A stretch of DNA of 54,046 nucleotides from Oscillospiraceae bacterium (GCA_900768125.1 CAAGBS010000063.1:1-54046); one strand, 5' to 3'; numbered from the stretch's first letter, positions 1 to 7,836 are shown. Notes: generated from the sequence alone by a model not told the origin. Translations and numbers: made by a program.

Positions 1-288
1 ATCTTATCCACTCTAACCAACTCCAATCCGGTCTTAAGACTTCTTCAGACCCTTTTGGATTTAGTTTATCACTTTTCGGGCGGTCTTTTCAAGTCGCGGG
101 ATGAGTTGGCGGATACGAATAACAAAAAAGGCATTACCGACTGCATAAGTCGATAATGCCTAATTTATTTGGATACACCTGCAAACCGCTTGCTCGTTTT
201 AAAACAAATAAGCGTCTGCACCTGCTATCATTTTGCTATCAAATCGGGGTAGATGGTCTTGTAATAAGCCACTTGCTTGAAAATTCCA
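1..288. other. Left flank of the integrated element, no complete gene seen
   Basis: This stretch lies outside the left attachment repeat, so it should be what originally followed guaA, or the end of another element inserted earlier. I see no complete coding sequence on either strand. A short minus-strand open frame without a start runs across the attachment site and stops near 238; I do not regard it as a gene. The only clear structure is the hairpin at 129-161. Confidence 0.5.
123..161 (-). terminator. Intrinsic terminator, minus strand
   Basis: A stem GGCATTA/TAATGCC extended by CGACT/AGTCG (129-161) is followed on the minus strand by a T-run (129 down to 123). On an unoccupied chromosome it would lie about 130 bases after the guaA stop codon, so it is a good candidate for the native guaA/purine operon terminator. 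Confidence 0.65.
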
Positions 289-303
289 TTATTCCCACTC
301 GAT
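289..303. repeat. Left attachment site (15-bp direct repeat of guaA 3' end)
   Basis: The 15 bases TTATTCCCACTCGAT are identical to 11183-11197, which encode the last four guaA residues and its stop. The match ends sharply on both sides. This is the far-end att site created when a tyrosine recombinase element integrates into the 3' end of a target gene. Confidence 0.88.
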
Positions 304-323
304 TCAGGTAGCTGTGATTTTGG

Positions 324-338
324 TATCAAGCCTTGATA
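324..338. repeat. 15-base perfect palindrome near the left end
   Basis: TATCAAG-C-CTTGATA lies 21 bases inside the left attachment repeat, in the non-coding end of the element. Its position is what one expects of an integrase or excisionase binding site, but the role is inference. Confidence 0.4.
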
Positions 339-404
339 TAATGCGATTTATTTGCACCGAACATCTCATTTTGAGCGCATTTTTCGTATTATCTATTTTT
401 TTGA

Positions 405-422
405 GGTCAAAGTGCGGTCAGA
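405..422 (+). repeat. 18-bp direct repeat, left copy (element end)
   Basis: GGTCAAAGTGCGGTCAGA is repeated exactly and in the same orientation at 11109-11126, near the other end of the element. It has an internal duplication (GGTCA...GGTCA). This copy is 102 bases inside the left att repeat and just downstream of the HEPN gene stop. A likely role is an arm-type integrase binding site. Confidence 0.6.
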
Positions 423-433
423 TAGTATATGGA

Positions 434-991
434 TTAATTTGGTGGATTAACTAGCAACCAAGAAATATCTGATAAACATTGAGTATAGTATGTATAATAA
501 GACTTTTTAGTAGAAGATTCTATTTTTACAAGGTAATCATTAGGTTCCAGAAAATGATTAGGATTACCACAAAAACACATTTTAATATACTTGTTTTTGG
601 CCTCGTTACTTTCATGAGCAATATAATTTCGAATGCTCTTAATTTGGTCGCATGCATTCTTGTATTTTGGATCGACTAACAATATATCGAATGGATTATT
701 AACAAAAATATATTTAGAAAGCTCAATTTTGGCAAAATAGTCAACATAATTTTTACCACGTTCTCTCATAAAAACATTCAATAATTCCTCATTATGAAAA
801 TCAATAGAGAGATGAGGTAGGTACCCGGTTTCTGATGATACCCCTAGGCAATAATTGGTAAATAATTCAGAACAAAATGTTTCAGATGTTATCCATATTT
901 TAAAAAGTGCTATATCAAATTGTTTACAATTATCTTGAGCTGCCCATTCGTTCCAATGTTGAATTTTGCTTTTAAAATCTGACAAGAGCAT
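434..991 (-). CDS. HEPN-domain protein, putative RNase effector
   Basis: A 185-aa, all-soluble, Lys/Asn-rich protein. Residues 121-126 read RNYIAH, an R-x4-H motif with a polar residue after the Arg; this is the catalytic signature of HEPN ribonucleases, common in abortive-infection and toxin modules. Two helical stretches before and after it fit the small HEPN fold. The start codon directly follows the stop of the DUF262 gene (TAA then ATG), so the pair should be co-transcribed and translationally coupled. HEPN proteins beside DUF262 proteins are a known genomic association (the MAE_28990-like HEPN group). I infer that this is the toxic or nucleic-acid-cutting half of a two-gene defence or toxin-antitoxin unit. 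The RNase activity is not proven by sequence. The codon use is very AT-rich compared with the host genes. Confidence 0.68.
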   Translation of the reverse strand: MLLSDFKSKIQHWNEWAAQDNCKQFDIALFKIWITSETFCSELFTNYCLGVSSETGYLPHLSIDFHNEELLNVFMRERGKNYVDYFAKIELSKYIFVNNPFDILLVDPKYKNACDQIKSIRNYIAHESNEAKNKYIKMCFCGNPNHFLEPNDYLVKIESSTKKSYYTYYTQCLSDISWLLVNPPN

Positions 992-2059
992 TTATTGTTG
1001 CACCAACCTTTTTATTAAAAATTCTATTCTTTCATTTCTTTCTTTTTTACTTGTAGTATGAGTCTTGTGGTTTTTAATAAATGCATCGAAATCAGATTTT
1101 AAACCATATAGGTCATCTTTATCGCTAGTTACACGACTGAACTCGATGATGAATTGAGCAATATTATTTTTCAGTTGTTCGTTGGAAATTATATTTGTAT
1201 TGGGGGTTGGGTTGCTTATAGAGTTTTGGATATTGGCTATAGCTATAAAAAGCGTAAAGAAATAGTTTTTGTTAGAAAAACATCCTATGTTTCCGTTCAA
1301 ATATGTGAATACGGAATCAATATATTCAAAGATATTAACCATTTTTTCTTCAATTTCATCAGAGTTTGGAAATGTGGTATCATACTTGGCATACATTTCA
1401 TCCATATACTTTGGTGTTTCATCAACTTTAATGCCTTCGGTCATGACTGTAACAAGTGAGGACATAAACTCGACATCTCTCATTCTTGAAAAGTCGTTAT
1501 CGGTAAATATTCTGTATTTTGAAAAGAAGCCTCTATATTTGGCTGATATTCTGTAAATAAATACTTTATATTCACCCCAAAACTTTGAATTTCGTATTTC
1601 TTGCCTATTTAATACCATATTGTTGGAATTAAGGCGTGAAAACATATCATATATAACTGCATCATCCTTTTCTGATACTACATCAGCTATAATTTCATAC
1701 TGAAGAATTCTTTCTTTAGTATCGTCATCTAAATCGGAGTATTTACAACCTCCGTACTCCTTGTTATGTGAACGTTTAATTGAAAAACTCTCATTTACAA
1801 TATAATCAAGAATCGCTCTTGTACGCTGTTGTCCATCAATTATTTCTCTATATGTCTTGCGAGTATTAACATCTACACTTTGCCTAAGAAAAATGGGCGG
1901 AATTGGCATTCCTCTTATTATTGTGTCCATCAAATATGATTTAGCTTTATCATTCCATACACTATTTCTTTGATATTTTGGCGATAATGTGAGTTCTCCT
2001 TTTTCATACCATTGAATAATGTCGCTTATTTGAATAATCTTTGCAGTAGTTTTGCTCAT
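992..2059 (-). CDS. DUF262 domain protein (DGQQR, ParB/Srx-type fold)
   Basis: A 355-aa protein with the DUF262 signatures PKYQRNSVW (27-35), a MPIPPIFL segment (51-58) and DGQQR (75-79), the nucleotide-binding/NTPase motif of GmrS- and DndB-like proteins. The C-terminal half is helical. I see no HNH/DUF1524 nuclease motif, so this is not a fused GmrSD enzyme; the neighbouring HEPN protein may replace that effector. A strong AGGAGG ribosome site precedes the ATG. A gap of 77 bases containing an extended -10 promoter separates it from the upstream methylase gene. The family is known for sensing nucleic-acid modification or regulating a partner nuclease. Which of these applies here is inference. 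Confidence 0.82.
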   Translation of the reverse strand: MSKTTAKIIQISDIIQWYEKGELTLSPKYQRNSVWNDKAKSYLMDTIIRGMPIPPIFLRQSVDVNTRKTYREIIDGQQRTRAILDYIVNESFSIKRSHNKEYGGCKYSDLDDDTKERILQYEIIADVVSEKDDAVIYDMFSRLNSNNMVLNRQEIRNSKFWGEYKVFIYRISAKYRGFFSKYRIFTDNDFSRMRDVEFMSSLVTVMTEGIKVDETPKYMDEMYAKYDTTFPNSDEIEEKMVNIFEYIDSVFTYLNGNIGCFSNKNYFFTLFIAIANIQNSISNPTPNTNIISNEQLKNNIAQFIIEFSRVTSDKDDLYGLKSDFDAFIKNHKTHTTSKKERNERIEFLIKRLVQQ

Positions 2060-2124
2060 GTCAAACCTCCTAAAACCAAAAAGCTTATAGCTTATATTGT
2101 ATTACTTACAGAGTTTTACCTTTA

Positions 2125-2153
2125 ATTATACCAATTTTACTTTCTAAATATAA
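2125..2153 (-). promoter_or_regulatory. Extended -10 promoter for the DUF262-HEPN pair
   Basis: On the minus strand, TG-G-TATAAT (-10 at 2130-2125) lies just after the methylase stop codon, with only a weak -35 (TTATAT, 17-base spacer). It would let the DUF262-HEPN pair be expressed apart from the upstream methylase. Confidence 0.45.
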
Positions 2154-2880
2154 AAAGGTATTCGTGCGCAATTAGCAGAAAGTTATACTTTACACTGTTG
2201 GTTTTCCAATATCCGGTTGCCTTACAGTTGTGCTGCTCTTTGATGATAAGCTCTTTAAGTGTAAAGCCTGCATCTTGAAAAATCTTCATGACATCAAAGC
2301 TCATGGGTATCATGCAGCCCTTTTGACGGGTATCGCCCATGAGAATAGCACAAAACTTCCCCTTTTTCAAAACGCGATAGCTTTCCTCAGCAACAGGCTT
2401 CATCTGTTCGAGGAAGTCTTTGACCTTGAGTAGAGATAAGTCACCATCAATCCCGTCACTATACTTGATTATATCAGCGTAGGGCGGGTGAGTGCAGATA
2501 AGGTCTATACTATCATCGGGTATGCTATCAAGGCATCGAGCGTCACCTTTGTTAATATACACCTTTCCTTTGGCAGGTTGATAGTCGAAATCCGTTTTTT
2601 CGCGACAGCGTTCAAGAGCAACATCGTTTATATCAATGCCGATAATATCACGATTAAGTAGCTTTGCTTCAACAAGCGTTGTGCCGCCTCCGGCAAACTG
2701 GTCGAGTATTAAATCCCCCTCCTGCGAATAGCGGAGAATTATATTCCTTGGTATGTACGGCGACCAGTTCCCTCGCCATTTTGCATCGTGGGTAGCCCAA
2801 TCGCCACGCTTGGGGAACGACCAATGTGTTGTCATTTCAAGTTCGAAATCATCGGGTTGCCATTTGGTGATTTTTTTCAT
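2137..2880 (-). CDS. DNA methyltransferase (N4-C/N6-A type, SAM motif before catalytic motif)
   Basis: A 247-aa AdoMet-dependent DNA methylase. Residues 60-67 (DQFAGGGT) are the SAM-binding motif I, and residues 131-134 (HPPY) are the catalytic [DNSH]PP[YFW] motif IV. Motif I comes before motif IV with a short gap, the reverse of the DpnA/beta-type enzymes usually found in DpnII systems. So it does not look like the single-strand DpnA methylase of that set. The N-terminal region (W19-SFPKRGDWATHDAKW) is a family-specific segment. It lies between the DUF3825 gene and the DUF262 gene, all on one strand, with 9 bases to the former. It could modify host DNA so that the DUF262/HEPN proteins ignore it, but that is inference. 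The target sequence is unknown. Confidence 0.78.
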   Translation of the reverse strand: MKKITKWQPDDFELEMTTHWSFPKRGDWATHDAKWRGNWSPYIPRNIILRYSQEGDLILDQFAGGGTTLVEAKLLNRDIIGIDINDVALERCREKTDFDYQPAKGKVYINKGDARCLDSIPDDSIDLICTHPPYADIIKYSDGIDGDLSLLKVKDFLEQMKPVAEESYRVLKKGKFCAILMGDTRQKGCMIPMSFDVMKIFQDAGFTLKELIIKEQHNCKATGYWKTNSVKYNFLLIAHEYLFIFRK

Positions 2881-2889
2881 ACATTCACC

Positions 2890-3681
2890 TTAAGGATTTA
2901 ACCAATCGCGATCAGGGCGCGCCAAGAGTCTTGCATTATTAATTGCCATATCTAATGTTAAACATGTTGATGCACGATACATGGTTCCATAATCTTCAAC
3001 TACTATTGCTAAATCTGCTACGGATGGAGAGGTTAGGCACAAAGGAATCAACAGTTGAATAGTATTACCTGTAAAGAAATACTGAGGCACAGCAATTTTG
3101 TAATTACGTTTTAGCTTGCTTTTGGTAATATTTATGCAACCATTAAGAAGCATCTTTAGCTGGTAATCATCCATTGTGTCGTATGGCGCAGGAAAGCGCG
3201 TTTTGTTGTCTACGATAATATGTTCAACGTTTACTACCAATTCTTTTCGTGGATCATAAACTAATTTGGAAGGGTCGTCCCAATAAAATGCCATTTCTGG
3301 TAATTTGTCAAATTTATTAACATCATATTCACCCTGCTTAAAAAATTTCAAAAATCTCCAATAACAACTATGGGATGGATTTTGGTCCTCATTAAACATC
3401 ATATAAATGGTCTCGCCTTGGTTTCTAGAAATTAGTCCAGTATCAAAGCAACTATATTTTAAGTCTTTTGAGAATGCTACTTTTTTTTCAATAGCAATCC
3501 GCCTGTATGTGTTCATTATATAATTCTCGAGCATTGGATATGCTGAATCCGTTGCGGTATTATGGTATGTCCAATCTTCATCTTCAGCAATAAGTTGTAA
3601 TTTATTTATCGTGTCTTTAATATTGGGGATAAAAGCAAAATCGTATAAGCCTTCTCCTAAATCATACATATCGTTTTTCAT
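2890..3681 (-). CDS. DUF3825 domain protein
   Basis: A 263-aa protein whose C-terminal half (PQYFFTGNTIQLLIPLCL, then DLAIVVE) resembles the DUF3825 family. Those proteins are of unknown biochemical role and are often encoded with restriction or RNA-binding domains. No membrane segment or classical nuclease motif is visible. It follows the DpnII gene by 17 bases and precedes the second methylase by 9 bases, so it belongs to the same transcript. The family name is from memory of the motif pattern. Function here is unknown, but the location makes a defence-accessory role plausible. Confidence 0.6.
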   Translation of the reverse strand: MKNDMYDLGEGLYDFAFIPNIKDTINKLQLIAEDEDWTYHNTATDSAYPMLENYIMNTYRRIAIEKKVAFSKDLKYSCFDTGLISRNQGETIYMMFNEDQNPSHSCYWRFLKFFKQGEYDVNKFDKLPEMAFYWDDPSKLVYDPRKELVVNVEHIIVDNKTRFPAPYDTMDDYQLKMLLNGCINITKSKLKRNYKIAVPQYFFTGNTIQLLIPLCLTSPSVADLAIVVEDYGTMYRASTCLTLDMAINNARLLARPDRDWLNP

Positions 3682-3698
3682 GTTTTCGCTCCTCCATA

Positions 3699-4562
3699 TT
3701 ATAAAGTGGTTAAAGTGGTCAATATATTGTTCTCTAAATCATCGATGGAGTAGATATGCTCCATGACATCAAAAGTTTCCTCTAAGTTATGTCTTGCACT
3801 TGTCCATCCTGAACCATCAGTGAACCATACAAATTCAAAGCCGTTTATGGTAGCAACTTCCTGTGCTATCTGCTTATAGCTGCGAGCAGTTTCGTTCAGT
3901 TTTGAGCCACCGCTGGCATAGAAATTTGTTTCAATTCCATATATGCACTTGTCAGTTTTGATAACGAAGTCAAATCTCTTTTCAGCTTTGCCGCTGTTAG
4001 AGATCGCCGAGAGGTCAATATCCCACAGTTCTGTTATTTCGTGGATATACATCTCTTTGAAATAGGTCTTGCCTTTAACAAATCCAGCCTTAACTATAAA
4101 GCTCTCGACCAAATCTTCCATCAGATGACCGCCACGATTTTTGCGACCGTTTGAGTCCAAACCAGTTTCAACACCAGTAACATAATCAACGAGCGTATGA
4201 ATTATATGGTTTTCAAGCAGTTCAAACAACCCCGTTTTCCGCATAAATACTGCATACTGTTCCGGAGAGTAGTTAGCCTTCTTGAAATCATACGAAAACT
4301 CACCATCGCCGTCAATAGCGTAGATCTCATTTGCTCTTACTGCAAGCAGAATAGGAATACACTTCAATGTCTCAGGGTACTTGGTAATAATACTCTTAAA
4401 ATCGTTCTCTATATCTGTTGAACCAATAAGAGAATTAAGAATATTAAGCTCTACCTTTATATCGTTTACATTGCGATACACCTTGTCGAAATCTATGTAA
4501 TATCCGTAGTTTGCAATGCTGCTTCGGAATTTAGAAAGCCATTCAGTAAATTTTCTTTCCAT
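3699..4562 (-). CDS. dpnII: DpnII-type restriction endonuclease (GATC)
   Basis: A 287-aa protein, the usual length for R.DpnII/R.MboI-type enzymes, which cut unmethylated GATC. The family core is recognisable near residue 200: RFDFVIKT, then YGIETNFY and GGSKLNETARSYK. The Asp and the following Glu in ExN form a PD-(D/E)xK-like centre. I chose the ATG at 4562 because it lies 10 bases from AAAGGA; a TTG two codons upstream is also open. It is downstream of the cognate Dam methylase (4867-5748), with a 60-aa zinc-ribbon gene between. The promoter before the methylase gives the protective enzyme first. Confidence 0.9.
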   Translation of the reverse strand: MERKFTEWLSKFRSSIANYGYYIDFDKVYRNVNDIKVELNILNSLIGSTDIENDFKSIITKYPETLKCIPILLAVRANEIYAIDGDGEFSYDFKKANYSPEQYAVFMRKTGLFELLENHIIHTLVDYVTGVETGLDSNGRKNRGGHLMEDLVESFIVKAGFVKGKTYFKEMYIHEITELWDIDLSAISNSGKAEKRFDFVIKTDKCIYGIETNFYASGGSKLNETARSYKQIAQEVATINGFEFVWFTDGSGWTSARHNLEETFDVMEHIYSIDDLENNILTTLTTL

Positions 4563-4672
4563 AATCAATCAATCCTTTTATATTGGTAGTAAAGTAGTAC
4601 ATACAAGCGTATGATTAACAGCAAAAGACTCAGCAAGAGAATTATTATAATCTCAAAGGGTTTATAAGTTGT

Positions 4673-4855
4673 TTATTTTCCTGTCACCCTGCATGGCTTA
4701 CCTGCTTCACAGTGTGCAGCTCTGCATTCTCTACAATATGACTGAGGGATAGTTTTATCGTTAGGCGTTCTCCAACCAAATTTTTCTTCAATTTCTTCAA
4801 GTACGCTTGCAGTTTTACCACAACATGGGCATTTTGCTTCGATAGTATATGGCAT
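4673..4855 (-). CDS. Small zinc-ribbon protein inside the restriction-modification operon
   Basis: A 60-aa protein with two cysteine pairs that could bind zinc: CPCC near the N-terminus and CRECRAAHC in the second half. It lies 11 bases downstream of the Dam methylase stop and about 110 bases before the DpnII start. I do not recognise a named family. The position suggests a control or accessory protein of the restriction system, comparable in place (not sequence) to C-proteins, or a DNA-binding helper. Both are inference. Confidence 0.6.
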   Translation of the reverse strand: MPYTIEAKCPCCGKTASVLEEIEEKFGWRTPNDKTIPQSYCRECRAAHCEAGKPCRVTGK

Positions 4856-4866
4856 ATTAATTCTCC

Positions 4867-5748
4867 TTATGAATTACAAATTAAGAGTTCACTGATATGT
4901 CCTCTTGCGTTCCCTTTGCTGTTAATCATACGCTTTGCAGAAATACGCATAATCGTATAGCTTGAATACAGGTCATCAAAAAAACTGTCGCTTTCATCGC
5001 TGTTCTTGGGGTCGGAGTTGCTTACGACTACCTTTGCTCCCTTTGCTGAAATCTCGTCAACAAACTTCCCAAGTTCTATCTGTTCCTTGTCGCCAAAACC
5101 ATTTTCCGTGTATGAAGTAAATGATGAAGTTGCAGTCAAAGGACGGTATGGAGGGTCGATATATACAAAAGTCCGGCTGTCAATAAAAGACTTACATTTG
5201 GAATAATCTCCAAATTGTATGGTTACATTTTTTAACAAATTGCATATCTTGCGAAGATTTTCTTCATCGCAGATAGGAGGTTTTTTATATGAGCCTATCG
5301 GAACATTGAAAGCACCTTTTCCATTAACTCTATAAAGCCCGTTAAAGCAAGTCTTATTTAGGAAAATAAAGAGGACAGCTGTTTCAACGCCCGTTGAATT
5401 AGCGGATATTAGTTGGTTAAACCGTTCCCGTTTTGCCATATACATTTCTTTGCGGGCAACGTCGTCTTTTTCCCAAAACCGATTTTGAAGTTCAGCGAGA
5501 AAAGCAACAACATCATCGATGTTATCTCGGATTTGCTTATAAGTGCCTATAAGTTCAGCGTTTATATCGTTAATTAACACTTCCTTGGGGTGGCAGTTCG
5601 CAAGCACATCAAGGAGTACCGCACCGCCGCCAACAAAGGGTTCACAGTATTTATCTATTGTTTCGGGGTATTTTGCCCGAATTTCATTAAGCAGCTGGCT
5701 CTTTCCGCCTGCCCATTTAATAAATGGTTTCACAGTTGTGTAATTCAT
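4867..5748 (-). CDS. Dam/DpnM-type adenine-N6 methyltransferase (GATC)
   Basis: A 293-aa alpha-class DNA adenine methylase. KWAGGK (11-16) is the N-terminal AdoMet segment, EPFVGGGAV (36-44) is motif I and DPPY (198-201) is the catalytic motif IV. FLNKTCFNGLYRVN (129-142) is typical of GATC-specific Dam/DpnM enzymes. It methylates adenine in GATC and so protects the host from the DpnII nuclease encoded downstream. It is the first gene of the cargo operon, with its own promoter (5790-5818) and a GGAG ribosome site. A stretch of about 100 non-coding bases separates it from the relaxase gene. Confidence 0.93.
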   Translation of the reverse strand: MNYTTVKPFIKWAGGKSQLLNEIRAKYPETIDKYCEPFVGGGAVLLDVLANCHPKEVLINDINAELIGTYKQIRDNIDDVVAFLAELQNRFWEKDDVARKEMYMAKRERFNQLISANSTGVETAVLFIFLNKTCFNGLYRVNGKGAFNVPIGSYKKPPICDEENLRKICNLLKNVTIQFGDYSKCKSFIDSRTFVYIDPPYRPLTATSSFTSYTENGFGDKEQIELGKFVDEISAKGAKVVVSNSDPKNSDESDSFFDDLYSSYTIMRISAKRMINSKGNARGHISELLICNS

Positions 5749-5789
5749 GAGTACTCCTTTCAGAGCATGGGTCTATCTATCCAATATTT

Positions 5790-5818
5790 ATTATAGCACA
5801 TATAATGAGATTTTTCAA
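5790..5818 (-). promoter_or_regulatory. Promoter of the restriction-modification/defence operon
   Basis: On the minus strand TTGAAA (5818-5813), a 17-base spacer and TATAAT (5795-5790) form a near-consensus sigma-A promoter about 40 bases before the Dam start codon. The cargo is therefore transcribed independently of the mobility genes. Confidence 0.75.
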
Positions 5819-5855
5819 TATGTTTTTGAGCTGTGAATAACAAATATTTTCCACC

Positions 5856-7193
5856 TTACCGTTTCAAAGCGGCTTTCTTCGTCTTCAAAAATTCCTCCAA
5901 CTTCTGCGTAAACTTCATGCTCTCAACGAAATCCAGCACCTTTTGAAACTTCAAATTAAGGCTGTTCAACTCGTTTTTCACCTTGCGCAGCTCCTCTTTC
6001 AGCGGGTAGAGCCTTAGTATCTCTTGTTTCTGTGCGTTTATCTGTTCGGCTGCCTGTTCGTTCTCCTTTTTCAGCTTTGCGATTTCACTCGTCAGCTCGC
6101 TCTCCTTGTTCTCGGCTGCTATTTGCTTTCTTGCGAGGTCTGTAAGAGCGCCGTAATCCTCGCGGGACAGTGTAAGCTTTCCGCCGAACATAGTTTTTCC
6201 TGTTGCAATCTCACTGATAGATTTTAGTTTTGCAGCCTTTTTAGCGCTTGCTTCAAGCAGGCTTTGCTTGTCGGCAAGCTCGGCGGCGGTCTGTGTAAGG
6301 GCAGAGGACTTTTCCTCAATCTGCTCGGCCAATTGAGCAACGGCGGCATTCTTCTCCTGATACTGCTCCTCCAACCTGTCGATTATTTCATCGACCTGGG
6401 TTCGCAGTTCCTCGCGGTGCTTCAGCAGCCTGTCCGCGCATTCAGCTTGTTCATCAAGCCGAGCAACTTCCTCTTTCTTCTCCTCGACCTGCTCCTTGAC
6501 TTTTGCGTACTCCTTGTACTGCTCAACAGTCAAACTGCCGCGGGACTTATCGGGAGCAGCGATCTGTATTCCGTGCTGCGCACAAATCTCCGTCAGAACT
6601 TTGAACTCTGCTTCACGCCAGCGGGCAATGGTTTCCTTGCCGCTTCCGTAACCCATTTCTTTCAGAGCCTGTGCAATTCCGTTTCGGGTATCAACACCGC
6701 TCTTGTAATGTCCGACAGGTATGTAGTCGATATGCAAGTGCGGAGTAGCCTCGTCAAGGTGGAGAACAGCATTGAACACATAGAAATTTGGATTACGCTT
6801 CTGAAAGCCATGCATATACTCGGTCAAGCAAGCAGTGGCGATTTCAGCGTCGGTAGTACCAATTCCCGTGTTCTTCATATCTCCAATCTGAACCACATCT
6901 TCATAAAAGCTCTTGCGTTTGTCTGCGGCGGTGACGACGGATTGTGAAATTTCTCGCTTGAAAGTGTGTTCGTAGTAACTCTTTGTAATCTTCCTGTCGG
7001 CTCGTTTCTGCTTTGCGTTGTAACGCTCGACAGCAGCTCCGAACAAATGTTCGTATGCTTCACTGATAGGCTGTTGAACGAAAACCATGTTGTCTTTCGT
7101 TCGAGTACCGTCCACATTCTTGGCGTTAAATTTACGGTTGTTGTGGGTAAGGCTGCCCTTTCCCTGACAATGAGAGAGGCGTTTTTCACTCAT
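5856..7193 (-). CDS. MobV-family relaxase (plasmid mobilization/recombination protein)
   Basis: A 445-aa Pre/Mob (MobV) relaxase. The N-terminal HNNRKF matches the HNxR motif, and HLDEATPHLHIDY matches the metal-binding HxDExxPHxH motif of pMV158-type relaxases. The second half (from about residue 230) is a long coiled coil rich in Glu, Lys and Gln. The ATG at 7193 is chosen because AAAGGAG lies just upstream; an open frame continues another 23 codons without a ribosome site. It would nick at an oriT, probably the hairpins just upstream (7224-7284), and lead transfer using another element's conjugation machinery. Confidence 0.9.
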   Translation of the reverse strand: MSEKRLSHCQGKGSLTHNNRKFNAKNVDGTRTKDNMVFVQQPISEAYEHLFGAAVERYNAKQKRADRKITKSYYEHTFKREISQSVVTAADKRKSFYEDVVQIGDMKNTGIGTTDAEIATACLTEYMHGFQKRNPNFYVFNAVLHLDEATPHLHIDYIPVGHYKSGVDTRNGIAQALKEMGYGSGKETIARWREAEFKVLTEICAQHGIQIAAPDKSRGSLTVEQYKEYAKVKEQVEEKKEEVARLDEQAECADRLLKHREELRTQVDEIIDRLEEQYQEKNAAVAQLAEQIEEKSSALTQTAAELADKQSLLEASAKKAAKLKSISEIATGKTMFGGKLTLSREDYGALTDLARKQIAAENKESELTSEIAKLKKENEQAAEQINAQKQEILRLYPLKEELRKVKNELNSLNLKFQKVLDFVESMKFTQKLEEFLKTKKAALKR

Positions 7194-7223
7194 AGGTAAA
7201 TCTCCTTTCGCTGTGGTATTCTT

Positions 7224-7284
7224 ACTGTTGTGCCAACAGTAACGCCATAATACCCTTGACATTGATTACATCAACATCAAGGGT
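7224..7284. other. Candidate oriT: two inverted repeats upstream of mobV
   Basis: Two hairpins occupy the mobV 5' region. The first is ACTGTTG-TGC-CAACAGT (7224-7240). The second is ACCCTTGA/TCAAGGGT (7252-7259 with 7277-7284), enclosing a further TTGAT-TAC-ATCAA stem. MobV origins of transfer characteristically lie just upstream of the relaxase gene and consist of such nested inverted repeats. I could not identify the nick sequence, so the assignment rests on place and structure. Confidence 0.55.
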
Positions 7285-7427
7285 ACGGCGCTCTCCGAGG
7301 GGCAAAAGGTGCTCCCCTTTGCAACCCCCGCACTTGCTTCATGCCTGTCCTGCTTTCATGCAACGAAACCGTTGCTTTTTCAAAACTGAAAAGAAGTATG
7401 ATTCTGTCTGCCGAAGTCGGGCTCTTG

Positions 7428-7724
7428 TTATTCACGGCACTGCAAAACAACCTGCTCCATAATCTCATGCTCAACAATCAGTGACCGTGTTTTCTCCCAA
7501 ACGGCGATTTCAACGAAAGTTTTCGGACGAGGATTTAGCGCTGCATATTGCTTGCGCAGCAGTTCCCACATCTGCCAAGCATCCCGGTCGATCAGGCGAG
7601 GGATAATATCCCATCTGCCGTTTGCTTTCAGCTGTAAGATTTCATCGGGGTAGTTCGTTTCCATAAACCGCCGCCATGCTGCGCCCCAGCGGTCGATAGT
7701 GGTGTTCATAAGTTCTTCGTTCAT
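7428..7724 (-). CDS. Small protein of the mobility module, function unknown
   Basis: A 98-aa, Trp-rich protein (RWGAAWRRF, RDAWQMWELLRKQY) beginning at an ATG with AAAGGAT seven bases upstream. An open frame continues upstream through the GTGACG palindrome, but a start there would have no ribosome site. It lies between the RepA-like helicase and the relaxase. It is loosely reminiscent of TnpV-like proteins of Firmicute elements, but I cannot assign it with confidence. No membrane segments or metal ligands are seen. Confidence 0.5.
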   Translation of the reverse strand: MNEELMNTTIDRWGAAWRRFMETNYPDEILQLKANGRWDIIPRLIDRDAWQMWELLRKQYAALNPRPKTFVEIAVWEKTRSLIVEHEIMEQVVLQCRE

Positions 7725-7752
7725 GGTATTTATCCTTTCTACGTACATCAGC

Positions 7753-7836
7753 GTGACGGTCGTGACGATGGTGACGGTCTTTTTGAGGTAGGGCAGGTTA
7801 TGTAAAACATCGTCACGGTCGTCACACATCGTCACG
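7753..7836. repeat. Palindromic array of GTGACG/CGTCAC hexamers
   Basis: GTGACG occurs three times (7753, 7763, 7771) and its complement CGTCAC three times (7811, 7820, 7831), so the two 18-base arms 7753-7770 and 7808-7825 are inverted copies with two mismatches. The array starts at the 3' end of the RepA-like gene. It could be an iteron-like replication origin bound by RepA, a transfer structure, or a strong transcript hairpin. Confidence 0.6.

Noticed and set aside
405..422. Match of AAGTGCGGT to the Pasteurellaceae DNA uptake signal
   Set aside because: The host is a Firmicute and only two copies exist, both at the element ends; chance or an integrase site explains them better.
4867..5748. 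Treating the Dam methylase as an orphan housekeeping Dam
   Set aside because: The DpnII nuclease gene is immediately downstream in the same transcript.
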